A DNA stretch of 64,000 nt, from NCBI GenBank assembly GCA_011037195.1, contig JAAEAF010003411.1, positions 1 through 64,000 on the forward strand. The letters are read 5' to 3'. Position numbers and translations under genes: made by a program. The notes under the pieces are model-generated. The model was not told the DNA's origin. It searched no databases and saw only the letters and a list, made by a program, of their open reading frames with translations. Shown here one piece after another: positions 1-11,344 of the stretch. Each line of letters begins with the position of its first letter. The first letter of the stretch is position 1. The DNA comes from Triatoma infestans (Eukaryota; Arthropoda; Insecta; Hemiptera; Reduviidae).

Positions 1-890
1 GTGTGTGTGTCTGTGTGTGTGTGTGTGTGTGTATGTGAACAGCATAGCTCAAAAACGAAAAACCGTAGAAAGTTGAAACTTGATATTCCGTCTAGGTATC
101 AGCATGGCATCTGACAGTGGGTCATCTGTCAAAATTCCTCAACCGGAAGTACCACTTTACTTATTGTTTTTTTTACTATTTGCGATTTTCTCAAAAAAAG
201 CTTCAACGATTTTCTTCAAACTTAGTATATCAACTACACATACAAAGTGCTACAACTTTTATTTGAAACATTTCTCTGGGAAAATTCATTTAAGGGCAGT
301 TAAGGGGGAGAGGTGGGGTTAGGTTTTCATCTAAAGTGCTATTTCAGTTTATTAAACAATTCTATCATCTAAATAATGTTAATTAGAATTAAATATGTTG
401 TTGAAATTCCGAGTTTGATAAAAATCGGATGACCGGAAGTGTAAGTGGTATTTACTTTACCACTTTACTAAATGATTTTTTCACGATTTTCTCAAAAATG
501 GATCCGACGATTCTGTTCAAACATTTATATATTAACTACTCATACAAAGAGCTACAACATTTACTTAAAACATTTCTCTAGGAAAATTCATTTATTGGCA
601 CTTTTATGGGAGGAGTGGGGTTATGTTTTTCTCTTAACTGCGATCATAGTTGATTATACAATTCTATCATCCAAACAAAATTAATTAGAAATAAATGGAT
701 GACTGAAATTCCGAGTTTCAAGGAAATTAGAGAAACCGGAAGTGCACTTTTACTGAGCGGTTTTTTCAGTTTTCGTCGTATTTGAATTAATTTCGTACAT
801 AAACTATAAAATTTGTCAATTATACTTTTGATAACTGGAGTAAGAGAAAGTTGTGTGAGTGTTTCACACCAGATTTTTTTTTTTTTTTTT
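1..890 (+). repeat. Family A interspersed repeat, left part cut by the window edge
   Basis: This begins in a (GT)n tract and runs almost without gaps alongside 59540-60412, in the same orientation. Shared landmarks are AACAGCATAG, CAACCGGAAGTACCACTTTA, the repeated CGGAAGTG blocks, and the end TGTGAGTGTTTCACACCAGA followed by poly-T at 870-890. Further pieces lie at 21271-21870, 30295-30480 and 50820-51135 (reversed). There is no coding capacity: the short open frames are stop-to-stop noise. It looks like a non-autonomous DNA element, but the left end is outside the window, so the class is inferred only. Confidence 0.75.
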
Positions 891-1639
891 TAATAGATTT
901 AACTTTGGTTTTATAACATCCGGTTACAAATAAAAATCTGTTTCAATCGCTGAAATTTAAAATAAATCAATAACTATTGCAATTTCAATAAGTTTTAATT
1001 TTTTTTTTTTTTTTAATTTCCGCATTATTAAATCGTAAATTATGCTCAAATTAGGTCAAATAAAATTGCTTATATTACTTGTATTATTTTGTACTTTGAA
1101 ATTTATTAGTCTAAAGATCGAATCTTATCTGGTAAAACCAAAAAATAATTCTTTTATTTATTTTTTTTCAAAAATAAGAATTATTTTCATGAAAGATTAT
1201 AAAGGGATATATATATATATATATAAACTAAAATGTTGGAATTGTTCCAAAAGTTTTGTTGTTTATCGATTGTTAGTAGTTTTCTTGCAAACAGTTCTTA
1301 TCACAAATATTTCTAAATGTTTTCACAGTTGTCAGAATTAGGTTATTATTGTCTTTTTTAATAATATAAAGTTTTTGTTTTAAATAAATATAATTTAATC
1401 ATTTTTTTTAACGTAAAATACGTTTTTTTTGGGGGGGGTGGATGCAACAAATTTGATAAAAAGCGAATGTTTCTCATAGTGTAAAGCAAACGAACGTTTT
1501 CACATAGCAGAGTAGTGAGGAAGGTTCTGGGGGAGGGTAATTTTAGGAAGTTTCTTGGGGGTTCCGGAGGTGTTGAAAAACGTAAATACTTATTCTACAC
1601 ATGTTGCAGCTGCCATATGACAGATCTAGTTTGAATTTT
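891..1639. other. AT-rich stretch, no gene seen
   Basis: AT-rich sequence with several poly-T runs and a short TA tract near 1208-1226. I see no coding, RNA or element signature. Confidence 0.6.
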
Positions 1640-1808
1640 TTTTTTTTTTCTAATAGGTACCTACACTGTAATGTGTACACCTTTGGGAGAAATGATCAAA
1701 AAAAAAAAAAAAAAATAATATAAATTAGGATTTTGTAAATATAAGTAAAGTATATTAGTAGAGAAACATTTAATATTGGTTGTTACTTAGTACAATTTCA
1801 AGATTGGG
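1640..1808 (+). repeat. Left arm, outer half, of an inverted repeat (family B)
   Basis: The reverse complement recurs at 4720-4850: both contain the block reading AGAGAAACATTTAATATTGG and the flanking GGTTGTTACTT. The arm is interrupted after about 1808 by the mitochondrial insertion and resumes at 2640. Confidence 0.75.
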
Positions 1809-1839
1809 TTTTTTTACGATGGTTGGGTGAAACAATGAG

Positions 1840-2400
1840 GAAACAGTTAGAAAGGTCTAGAAACACATTCATACACAATATTAGCTAAACAAAAAAGACC
1901 AGACGAACACAAACCATGACCAATTATCAAGATTAATGAACCCCATAAACCTCAATAATTAAAAGAAAAAATTCCACATAAAACTAAGCCCATATGAGCC
2001 ACAGAAGAATAAGCAATTAAAGACTTTATATCAATCTGATACAAGCACAAAAACCCAACCAAAAAAGTACCATATAATCTTAAACCAATTAAAACATACC
2101 CTCAAACATACATATACTCATAAATAAAACAAGAAACACGTAAGAGACCATAACCCCCCCCAACTTCAACAATACCCCTGCCAAAATTATAGAACCAGCA
2201 ATAGGAGCCTCTACATGAGCCTTAGGAAGTCAAAAGTGAACAAAAATTATAGGCATCTTAACTAAAAAAGCTAAAAATTAAAGAAACATACAAATAAAAA
2301 TTACAATCAACCTCAATTAAAAAATAAAACACTCTAAAGGAAGTCCTAATATAAAAAATTCCTAACAATAAAGGCAAAGAAGCAAACATTGGTTGGAGTG
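1840..2400 (-). pseudogene. ND4: Nuclear mitochondrial insertion: NADH dehydrogenase subunit 4 fragment
   Basis: On the minus strand the sequence reads as the central part of mitochondrial ND4, a proton-pumping membrane subunit of respiratory complex I. Visible blocks are [64 protein letters not shown] and [14 protein letters not shown], in the correct ND4 order. The frame needs TGA read as tryptophan (for example in HFW), which is the mitochondrial code, so it cannot be a nuclear gene. Small indels break the frame near 2270-2330 and 2150-2165. Both ends of ND4 are missing. It is a NUMT, not mitochondrial DNA, because nuclear transposons flank it on both sides. Confidence 0.9.
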
Positions 2401-2401
2401 A

Positions 2402-2468
2402 AGTTAATAAAGGAATTAAACCTTTTTCTTATATTTTCAAAATATAAGCTTTTCTTAAGCTAATTAAC
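2402..2468 (-). pseudogene. trnS2: Mitochondrial-type tRNA-Ser(UGA) in the nuclear insertion
   Basis: The minus strand shows GTTAATTAGCTTAAG, then an anticodon arm TATAT-TTTGAAA-ATATA with anticodon TGA, then a closing TTAATTCCTTTATTAACT. This matches the usual insect mitochondrial tRNA-Ser(UCN). It abuts the ND4 fragment directly, although these genes are not adjacent in the ancestral insect mitochondrial order. It is probably not expressed. Confidence 0.75.
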
Positions 2469-2639
2469 TAGGAGATTTTATCTCAGAGCTTTAAAGTGAT
2501 GGGGTTGATAATGAAATATGAAAAGTATATAATAGTTAGGATTTGACCGGTTAGGATATATGTAGCGCCTCAAATAGGGAGAATCAAATTTTTGTGGTTC
2601 AGGAAAGAGTGCTCATAGTCGGTTGATGTATGTGTTTAA

Positions 2640-2760
2640 AGTACTGTACGAAATTCAAGGCCCAACCTTCAAGTCAAACACACTTTTAAGATTGTTAAGT
2701 TTGTCAAACTATCATAATTGTTGCGTAGTATTATTATTATTTAAAGAATTAGATTTTGAT
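2640..2760 (+). repeat. Left arm, inner half, of inverted repeat B
   Basis: This is the reverse complement of 4612-4705; both carry TTCAAGGCCCAA, TTTTAAGATTGT and ATCATAATTGTTGC. Together with 1640-1808 it forms one arm that was split by about 830 bp containing the NUMT. Confidence 0.75.
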
Positions 2761-2817
2761 ATGATAGATTGATGATTTTGAATATGTAGAATGTATTTAT
2801 TTTTCAATTACATATTA

Positions 2818-2890
2818 TATTTCTTTTTCTTTTTATTCGTTTGCTTATTTATTATTCCTCATATATTCAGACAAACACAGACCTCACGAA
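2818..2890 (+). repeat. Direct repeat with 4404-4480
   Basis: A block with TTCGTTTGCTTATTTATT, CCTCATA and AAACACAGAC is repeated in the same orientation at 4404-4480. This lies inside the B inverted-repeat region, so the structure is more complex than a simple palindrome. Confidence 0.6.
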
Positions 2891-3119
2891 ATCACTTGAG
2901 AAGAGAATATAATTATAATAATTAATTATTAATTAAAATATTCAATTACCCCCCCCCCAATACATGAAAATTTCAAAGCAGATACTTGCTCTAGAGTTTG
3001 CATTACTGAAACTAAACTGCAAAAAATTATTTGCTTCGTGATTAACTGTCTATCAAGTAGCAGCCAGGAAGTGGATTAGTTTCTTCATTTAGTTTTTCAT
3101 TCAGTTTTTCAAGGGAAGA

Positions 3120-3960
3120 AGTTATTATTGTGATTGATGACAAGAAGAGAAGAATAAATAAATCTAAAAATTATAACTAGTGGTTGGAAAATGGGAAAAG
3201 ATCCAGCCAGCCGCTATCTGCAGGTCAAGAACCGCGGCAAAACCTTTTCAAACAGGGGTCAATATACAGTCAAGAGAACCGCGGCAAAACCCTTTCAAAC
3301 AGGGTCAATATACAGTCAAGAGAACCGCCGCAAAACCCTTTTTGTATTTCCTTCATACAAGGGTCAATGTACATTCAAGAGGCCACCTGGCCACCATCTG
3401 TTAACAAAGCGTCGCTACCCCGGCCAAAACAGCCTTTGTTAACTACCGACCTCCCCTAGGGTCAATATACTACCAGAGATGTCTTAGTGTGGCACATACT
3501 TACACATCAGCCGATGTGTGAGTGATGCAAATGTAAACGTCGCCCCACCGGAGTTCCGCATCAGTCAAGTGCGAGTTATCCAGCAGTTAAGTACAAGTTA
3601 TAGATCAGTTAAGTTCGAGTTAGCAATCAGTTAAGTGCCAGTACGAAAGGAGTTCACATCAGTTCCAGATCAGAAGCACCATCACACATCGCGAGCGCGT
3701 CCCTATTTAAGGTTTTAACATACTTCTTTAATAATTTATATTCATTTCATAATTCTTATATTCATTTACAATTGTGCATCTTAGTTTTTCTATTTCAATA
3801 CACTTTAAATTAATTGTTAAAATATAGTTTATTTTCATAAATCAGTAGTTCGTATTTCGAATACCAATTCTCTAATCTCTCTAACTAACAACACTTACTC
3901 CTCACTTCGACTTCCGGTATCCATAAAACGATACCAATACATTATCTTCTAAAAGAGCTA
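3120..3960 (+). repeat. LTR-like repeat C, forward copy
   Basis: The reverse complement of much of this stretch recurs at 41525-42131. Shared landmarks are AGCCAGCCGCTATC, AAGGGTCAAT, CGCGAGCGCGTCCCTAT and the far end with AATACCAATTCTC. It is richer in GC than its surroundings. A TATTTAAGG box follows the CGCGAGCGCG block, which would suit an LTR promoter. I see no primer-binding site or retroviral-type coding sequence, so LTR status is inferred. Confidence 0.55.
3230..3383 (+). repeat. Three-copy tandem repeat, about 47-bp period
   Basis: Three successive units start with AACCGCGGCAAAACC (third unit AACCGCCGC) and end with CAGTCAAGAG or CATTCAAGAG. The third unit has an extra insertion of roughly 12 bases. 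The tandem lies inside repeat C. Confidence 0.8.
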
Positions 3961-4611
3961 ATTGTTGAGTCTAATTAAAAAGAAGGATTTGAATAATGTG
4001 CTCTTCATATGCTGTAATTTCATAAAGTGCTGTTGCTGTGGCGCAATCCACAGTAACGTGAAACCAGTTTTAATATTATCTAAATGGTCATGAAAGTTTG
4101 TCAACTATTCCCAGAGATTAAGGAAAAACCTACTTCTAATTAAAATGAATCCAAAGAAACAAACTTATCCTTTCTGAGAAACAATGATTTTATTTGGGAA
4201 GGAAATAATTATTTTCTTTGTTAACAGAAAATGTAGAAACTTTTTTCTAGATTAAATAAGAAAATTGAGAGACTAAATAATATTCAAGTGAAAAAATTAA
4301 TATCTTATTCTATTTTTCATATAAGAAATTCATTTAAGCGGTCTACGATAAGTTAACATATTCCCCACAAATGTGAGAAAAATTAAAGATATAATTGGAC
4401 ATTCTTTTTATATTTATTCGTTTGCTTATTTATTTATTATCCCTCATAGATTCAGGTAAACACAGACTCATCGAACCCCACAAGGATGTCATGTGTAATA
4501 TGATTTGTGTTGGGAGGTAAATTAAATTAAATTAAATATGTGAATTAATAGTTCATTATTATAATAATTATAGTTTGGAATCTTTGCAAAAGGGATTTTG
4601 TGAGGTCATTC
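3961..4611. other. AT-rich stretch, no gene seen
   Basis: Apart from the direct repeat block at 4404-4480, this is unremarkable AT-rich sequence. Confidence 0.55.
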
Positions 4612-4855
4612 TATAAATAATAATAATACTATGCAACAATTATGATACTTTGACAACTTACAATCTTAAAAGTGATTTACTTGAAGATTGGGCCTTGAAT
4701 CTTGTATAGCACTTTACTTCAAATTGTACGAAGTAACAACCAATATTAAATGTTTCTCTACTAATATACTTTACTTATATTTACAAAATCCTAATTTATA
4801 TATATATTTTTTTGATCATTTCTTCCAAAGGTGTGCACATTATAATACAAATAAT
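4612..4855 (-). repeat. Right arm of inverted repeat B, uninterrupted
   Basis: This is the intact counterpart of 1640-1808 plus 2640-2760, in reverse orientation. It gives the pre-insertion state of the locus that the NUMT entered. Confidence 0.75.
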
Positions 4856-5049
4856 TGTTCATGTGCAAAGGACCATTGATGTGTTAATCACCTTTCAAAA
4901 TAAAAAATAACATAATTGTAAAATAATGAAAAACCGGTTTGTTTATAATAAATTAAATAATGAAAGTGTTAATTATATTATTTGAAAATATTTACTAATT
5001 TGTGTCCTCCCCCCTAATCACTAATTTATCGTGAAAAATTGCCAATTCG

Positions 5050-5640
5050 CCGGTTATACCATGAAAGGATTAATTTTATAACCAATAGATATTGTACAAT
5101 TAAAAAGCATAACTAAAAAAAATGGCACATTCTTAAGTGGCAAAATTCTGACGTCGAAATTTTCTTCACAACGTATATATCATGTTACAAGGGATTTACG
5201 ATGATACAAATATCACGTTAGGAAATAAACAAAATTCAGTTTCCTTGCAATTATTAGAAAAAAAAATGTTGTTCAAATTTATTTAGTGATTTGTGAACTT
5301 ACGCCTAAACGATAAGGACGTTAATGATAAAATATAATGGACTAGGCCATGGCTTGGTCTGTTCCCACAGCAAAACTTTCCCACATACTGTAAATCTAGC
5401 CTAATATTTATCACTGATTTTTCCTAACAACGATTTTTCTTCGGAAAAATGAAATTATTACAGAAAGAGAAAAAATAAGATTTTGTCGACATAATTCTTA
5501 CAATGTTATGTGAAATTTAAAGAAAATAAAAATTCAAAACTGGTCAGACAGATGATGATACTATGTATATTATTTACAAAATTCTTGGTAACTTCCTATT
5601 TTTTTAATTAAAATAAAATTGATCCCAATTTTTCAAACCA
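5050..5640 (+). repeat. Repeat family D, copy 1
   Basis: A second copy is at 14610-14972 continuing at 15620-15770. Shared landmarks are TTTTATAACCAATAGA, TCTTAAGTGGCAAAAT, TCACAACGTA, and GTTCCCACAGCAAAACTTT followed by CCACATA. There is no coding sequence and its class is unknown. It ends where the Jockey-type LINE fragment starts. Confidence 0.65.
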
Positions 5641-7020
5641 AATACAGCACGAGCTCTCTACCCTCTACAGCTTTCTACACCTTCCAAAGCATTCACTCCA
5701 TCTGAAGTCTCTTACATTATTAAACACCTTCCTGCAAAAAAAAAGCACCTGGATTTGACTTAATTACTTCAAAAATCTTATTAAATCTTCCCAAAAAAGC
5801 AATAGCATTTCTTATTACTGTATACAATTCAGTTCTCCGTACAACATACTTCCTATACAATGGAAATTTTCTGTTGTTAAAATGATCCCCAAACCCAGCA
5901 AACCTCATCATCTCCGAACTTCCTATCGTCCCATAAGCCTTCTACCAATAATGGGAAAAATTGTTGAAAAGCCAATTTCTCAAACGCCTCTACTCCTCAT
6001 TAAATACTCAAAACATCCATTCTCATCATCAGTTTGGATTCCGTAGTTTTCATTCCACAATTTTCACCAGTTCATCGTGTTATAGATCTCATAGCCTCTT
6101 CTCTAGAGCGGAAGGAGTATTGCTCGGGTGCCTTTCTAGATATTGCGCAAACATTTGATCGAGTTTGGCATCCGAGTTTACTGTGGAAACTCAAAAACTG
6201 TCTTCCTCATACCTACTACTTAATTCTATTGTCTTACTTATCCAATAGATATTTTTCTGTCAACCATTTTCCTCTAGGTACCCTGCAGAGGTCGGTGTTT
6301 CTCAGGGCAGTATTCTCGGACCACTACTCTTCATAATTTACACTACCGACATACCAACTCACCCTCACACCACGACTTTCAATTACACAGACGACATTGC
6401 CATACTCTCTCCTCACTCTGACCCGGTGCAGTCAATTCGTACTCTGCAACAACATTGGAATTCTCTCCAACAATGGTTTGTTAAGTGGAAAATGAAAGTA
6501 AATGTCCAGAAATGCCAACAAATTACATTCACTCTTCGTCGTGCCACCTGTGTATTTAAACCATACTCGCACTCCCTTGCGCAGCACTATACGTTATATG
6601 GGAACGTACGTTGACAAGCGCCTGACTTGGAATCTACACACAAGACTCAAACGACAAGAAATGAAGAAACGATTTTACCTACTAGCCCGACTGCTTGACA
6701 GACGATCAAAACTGACATTGAACTACAAAGTACTTATACATAACGCATTACTCAAACCGATCTGGACTTATAGACTCCAACTGTGCTAAGCATTTCAACA
6801 TCTACCGTCATCAGTCAATTCAATCAAAAATTCTTCGCCGCATAACTAATGCTCCATATTGTTTGTGTCTTCAACAAATTATCCACAATGATCTCAATAT
6901 TCCTTTCATTACAGACTTAATTGCAGCTCGCTATGAAAAGTTTCATCCCGCCTCTCTGAACATCCTAATCCTCTAATTCATCACCCCTCATCTTCGTCCC
7001 TTTCTGACGACCCGACTTCC
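5640..7020 (+). pseudogene. Jockey-type LINE reverse transcriptase, broken
   Basis: This is a reverse transcriptase domain of a non-LTR retrotransposon, which would copy element RNA at a nicked target. Blocks in order across frames: AFTPSEV..IIKHLPAKK, SYRPISLLPIMGK (about 5920-5960), QFGFRSFHST (6028-6060), FLDIAQTFDRVWHPSLLWKL (6135-6195), GVSQGSILGPLLFIIYTTDI (6291-6350), the catalytic box YTDD in place of YADD (6382-6393), KWKMKVNVQKCQQITFTLRR, then YVDKRLTWNLHTRLKRQE. At least five frameshifts separate these, and the endonuclease and ORF1 are absent. It is a dead, 5'-truncated copy. The 3' part runs to about 7160 and ends in an A-rich tail. It is the same class as 8820-10452 and 28024-28590. 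Confidence 0.85.
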
Positions 7021-7160
7021 TCGATGTAGGAGGTCAGTAAATAAAAGTCACATAGAGAGTCACCTATGGGTGATAACTCTCACACTTGTTAGCATATTTA
7101 CTAGTTGTAGGAGCATTTACAGTTGTAAATTTCAAATAAATAAATGCAAAAAATAAAATA
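7021..7160 (+). other. 3' untranslated tail of the LINE at 5640-7020
   Basis: Non-coding sequence with TAACTCTCACACTTG and an A-rich end near 7125-7160 (AATAAATAAATGC then A runs). The reversed LINE at 8820-10452 has a comparable CTCTC-bearing 3' region before its A tail. Confidence 0.5.
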
Positions 7161-7453
7161 TATTTTGTTTCTAAATTATTATATTTGTAAACTCTGTTAT
7201 ATTATGCAAATGATTCTCTTTTAAACAGCTTTTTCTAAAGTAGATTTATGTTACAGGTATCAGGTGAACAGAAGTAAAGAATTTAATTTTATTGTAAAAC
7301 GGTGATTCCCTAACTCTTTCTCATAATGAACGTTGTTAAATGTTGCCAAATTGAAGATTTTCTTTAATATTATAAAATAAAGATATATAAATTATAATCT
7401 TTGATATGAAAATGATAGAAAATATCACTACAATTTGTTGTGGTGGTTGGTTC

Positions 7454-7491
7454 CATCGACCGGTTTCGGGCGTTCGCCCATCTTCAGGATG
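7454..7491 (-). ncRNA. Hammerhead-ribozyme-like motif
   Basis: The minus strand reads CATC, CTGAAGA, T, hairpin GGGC-GAAC-GCCC, GAAA, CCGGTC, GATG. This gives the CUGANGA and GAAA core boxes, a 4-bp stem II, a self-complementary ACCGGU for a very short stem III, cleavage-site H17 = C, and stem I CATC:GATG. One extra unpaired base precedes stem II, which departs from the canonical core, so catalysis is not assured. Confidence 0.55.
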
Positions 7492-7790
7492 CGTTTGTCA
7501 GTGACCGTGTGATAACACAGACTTGCACAGAGCTAATGCAGTTTACACACTCATTATATTTGTAAACTCTTTTTTATATTATACAAATGAATCATTTTTT
7601 TTTTTTTTTAAGAGCTTTTTGTAAAGTAGATTTGTGTTACAAGTAGCAGGTGAACAGAAGTAAACAATTTAATTTTATTCTAAAACGGTGACCCCTTAAA
7701 CTCTTGTGTGTAAACCTAACTCTTTTGTCTTAAATGTGTAAACTGAATTTGTTCTGTGCAAGTCTGTGTTATCACACTGACTGATAAACG

Positions 7791-7827
7791 CAACCTGAAG
7801 ATGGGCGAAGAACCGAAACCGGTCGAT
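7791..7827 (+). ncRNA. Hammerhead-like motif, degraded stems
   Basis: CTGAAGA and GAAACCGGTC are present, but stem II has lost pairing (GGGCGAAGAACC) and stem I is CAAC against GATG. It is probably inactive. Confidence 0.45.
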
Positions 7828-8060
7828 GACCACAAAATGAAGCAGGCTATCACGGAAAATGTCTCTGATCTCTTCAGTTTGTTTGCAAATATAATGTTCT
7901 GTAGGATTTTAACATTTTGATTAGTTCAATCATTGAAATTTTATCTAATTTTATAACATAAAAATAATAATAATAATAATAATAGATATGTAATTAATAA
8001 AACGTGTAAACAGTTGTGTACGTACATATGTGTGTGGACATTTGCAAAAGGAGAACTACT

Positions 8061-8785
8061 GTAAAATAACAATTCACTTTGGGATTATCACCTTGTGTTG
8101 AGAGGATTACAGGAAATGTTAATTGCCACTTTCTGGGATTACCCCATTGTTTACAAGGGAATAAAGGAAGCTTTGTATTATTTTAGGAAGCAGACTGTTT
8201 TACTTTTAAGTAGTTGTTACAATGTGGGGGTGATGGGATTTAGAAATTTTAAAACAAAAAATTTCGATGCAATATATGTTATTATAATATAATAACATTC
8301 TGTTTATTAATTTTGTTTATTACAAATTTTAATTACTGTTGAATATAATTATAATTTTAATTAAAAAATAATATCTGTCGCGAATTCGATATTGTTTCCG
8401 GATAAATGAATTTAACTATGATACTTTTCACTGTATTTTACAGAATTAATATTTGAAATTTAACATCACGCGTTACAAATTTTCCAGAACACCTATAATA
8501 ATTTAAAAAAAAAAAAAAATGTTACTGTTTCTATAATGAAGTTTAAGGAAAAGTGGCTGGGTCAATTTCTGAGTAAGTCGTGAAAAATTAATGAAAAAAA
8601 AATATTTAATAGTGCCACTGTAGATGAATTTTGTCCAGAATTTTATTCACTTTAATATGTGTTACCTAAACGGAATACCAATTTTGAGCTGTCTGCAATA
8701 TTGTTCACGTACACATACACAAATATTCGCAAAAATATTTTTCTTACTCATGGAATCTGAAAACCTATATTTCCATTGTAAAAGA
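8061..8785. other. AT-rich stretch, no gene seen
   Basis: No coding or element signature was recognised. Short open frames have no family resemblance. Confidence 0.55.
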
Positions 8786-8815
8786 ACTTTTTTTTTTTTT
8801 TTTTTTTTCTTTTAT
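8786..8815 (-). other. Poly-A tail (as poly-T) of the minus-strand LINE
   Basis: A T run on the plus strand directly follows (in element orientation) the 3' region of the LINE at 8820-10452, as expected of target-primed reverse transcription. Confidence 0.6.
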
Positions 8816-8819
8816 TTGG

Positions 8820-10452
8820 AATTAACAATCTACATAAATAAATATAATGATTGAATATGATGATGTGTGATGATGAATGACGTGATTGGCTGGAGGAGAG
8901 AAGCTACCCAGCGGTAACTCTCTCACAGGAATTACTTCCTATTGCCGGAGGTGATCACGGGGCCAACAGCGACTCACTCAACGGGGTGGATTATCTGGTA
9001 TAGTTTGTGGAGGCGAGATTTTGAACAAGAGGATTAAAGTTGAAAGTAAGAGAGTCATAGAATTTTTTATATTTAGTTTTGACGGCTTCAGATACATATG
9101 GGATTTTCAGATCGTTGTGGAGGGTAGAGTTAGAGACATAGAATAGAGCATCTGTTATCTGACGGGAGAATTTTCGACTGAAAAGACTGAATTTTCTGGG
9201 AATTTGAGCGCTTGGTTGACCCCTACAGTTCAAGTCCGTAAATCCACATCGGTTTGAATATGTAGTTGTATATTAGTCGTTTGTGCTCAAGAGGTAATTT
9301 CGATCGTCTTCCTATTAGTCTGAGTAGTAACTTATTTCGTTTGTTATGTTCCAGTCTTTTTAGTTTCGTATGTGGATTCCATGTTAGCCTTTTGTCGATG
9401 TACCTCCCAAGGTAGCAAACTAAGTTTGCTGGAGAGAGTGGTATTGAGTTGAAGGTTACTGACGCAGGCACGACGCAGAATAAAAAGGATTTGTTGACAC
9501 TTTTGTGGGTTGAGTTTAATCCGCCATTTTTTGGCCCAAGATTCTATTTTATTTAAATGAATCTTTAAGAGAGTGGAGGCAGTTATGGGATCAGAGCTGG
9601 ATGCAAGGATGGCGGTGTCACCAGCGTAATGCAAAGAAGAGTGTTTGTATAGATTCGTAGATCTGAAGTGAATACAGTATACAGAAGCGGACCAAATATA
9701 CTACGCTGAGGAACTCCGGCGCAGATCCACAACTAATCTGAAAGTAGCGTTCGGATGGATAAGACTTGATGAGTAAGTAATATAGGTTGATGGCAGGTTT
9801 GAACCACGTCGAAGAAGGCACCACAGCAGTACTGTTTCCGCTCAAATGTCGAAGCAATGGTGTCCACTAGTCTACGGCACTCATGAATGGTGCTGTGATG
9901 TTGTCTTTAAGCCAAACTGATGTGATGGAATGAAAGTGTTCAATTTCAAGAATGGGGTAAATCCGTTTCATTAACAATTTCTCTAGTTTATTTCCTAAAA
10001 TTGGTAGTAGACTTATGGGCCTGTATGAGGATGGAAGGGGAGAAGGTTTATTAGGTTTCAGAATCATTTTTCATCGTAGAGAATTTCCACAACAGAGGAA
10101 AATTTTTGGTTCTGAGAACAGAATTATAACAGTAAATGAGAAAAACTATGGCTTTTTTTGGAAGATGACGAATAATTTGAGTTGTTATTAAGTCGTATCC
10201 AGGAGATTTTTTAGGTGGTAAGTTTTTTATGATATGTTTATCATCAGAGGGGGTGAACGCTTTTGGTGGTAAGGAGAGAGGCAGGGGAGCGTCTAATTTA
10301 GTCATTACGTCAGTGGCGTGTATCATCTAGTACGTCTGGATGAGGAGTAAATACGTTAGTCAAGTGATTTTTAAATTGAGTGGCTTTATCTTGATCTGTT
10401 TTTGTCCATGTTCCATCGTCACGTCTTTGTAAAAATTTCCTCTCGTACCATC
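8820..10452 (-). pseudogene. Jockey-type LINE reverse transcriptase, broken
   Basis: The minus strand carries, in order: RKFLQRRDDGTW (10400-10450), AFTPSDDKHIIKNLPPKKSP (about 10200-10260), SYRPISLLPILGNKLEKL (about 9975-10035), then the catalytic region with HYAGDTAILASSS (9595-9634, YAGD for YADD), KWRIKLNPQKCQQILFILRR, YIDKRLTWNPHTKLKR (9360-9405), RRSKLPLEHKRLIYNY, and NSTLHNDLKIPYVSEAVKTK (9070-9130). Several frameshifts are present and the endonuclease is missing. The upstream edge stops at a fragment of repeat A. It is closely related in plan to 5640-7020 but in opposite orientation. Confidence 0.87.
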
Positions 10453-10454
10453 AG

Positions 10455-10535
10455 TAAGAGAAAGTAAACAAAAAAAAAACCTTTGTATGAAACACTCACA
10501 CGACTTTCTCTTATTACAGTTTACAAAATTGTAAT
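10455..10535 (+). repeat. Family A terminal fragment
   Basis: It contains TAAGAGAAAGT and, in reverse, ATGAAACACTCACACGACTT, both matching the conserved end of family A, so it looks like two ends brought together. It cuts the 5' side of the neighbouring LINE. Confidence 0.55.
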
Positions 10536-10738
10536 TCACAAATTTTCTTCAAACATATAATTTATACTAAAAGTTATATATCAATGAAATAATCAGTTTT
10601 ATATCAATGAAATAATCTCACTTAATTAAAAATTACTTATTTTGGGGATAAAATCGTGGAAAGCTGAAATAACTTCCATAGAACATTTTATACATATCTG
10701 TCTTAAGAGGGATGTTAAGTAACTGTTATACATAAGAT

Positions 10739-10774
<36 letters not shown>

Positions 10775-10954
10775 GCATCTATTCACTGACAAATTTCATG
10801 AATAAATAGATTGATTATTTTCCCATCCCTACGCCTGGAGGTCTTTTGCCATACGACCTCTAGCAGCCCAATACATCCTTGATATCTTCGGCCATTTGTC
10901 GCAGGCAGAAGTAAACGAAGATCTTTATGTGATCTATTTAGCTAAGAACATAAT
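10536..10954. other. AT-rich stretch with (TA)n microsatellite
   Basis: A pure (TA)n tract spans roughly 10741-10771. Nothing else was recognised. Confidence 0.6.
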
Positions 10955-11306
10955 CGCGCGTACAATACTAGAACTAGAAAAATCGAATTTATGTAGATTT
11001 TGAGTTAACTGTACTAAAATAGTGTTCACAAAATAACTGTTTCAATGCTAGAGGTGGGTAACTAAAGAAACTGTTACCAGATATAACTGAATATATCCAC
11101 ACATATGTACACAACTGTTTAAACGCTTTATTAATTACATTTCTATTATTATTATTATTTTTATGTAATAAAATTAGACAAAATATTAATGATTGAACGA
11201 ATCAATATGTCACAAAATCCTATAGAACTTTGCATATATGTTTTCCATACATTATATCTGTAGCGATCAGAGACATTTTCCGTGAAAACCTGCTTCATTT
11301 GATGGC

Positions 11307-11344
11307 CATCGACCGATTTCGGGAGATCGCGCATATTCAGGATG
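11307..11344 (-). ncRNA. Hammerhead-like motif, degraded
   Basis: The minus strand reads CATCCTGAATATG...CCGAAATCGGTCGATGG. The core box is mutated (CTGAATA) and stem II is weak, while stem I CATC:GATG is kept. Confidence 0.4.

Larger units (their letters stand above)
7160..8060 (+). mobile_element. Palindromic Penelope-like repeat with inverted ribozyme-like ends, copy 1
   Basis: The whole block is the reverse complement of 11090-11990. It holds two divergent copies of a terminal module containing CCGAAACCGGTCGATG (7454-7491 minus, 7791-7827 plus). About 300 bp separates them, carrying CAGGTGAACAGAAGTAAA and a poly-T tract. The outer flanks include TTACACACTC, TGAAGCAGGCTATCACGG and a (TAA)n near 7965-7985. 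There is no reverse transcriptase or GIY-YIG nuclease, so it could only be mobilised in trans. Assignment to the Penelope-like class rests on the hammerhead-like motif and is inferred. Confidence 0.6.
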
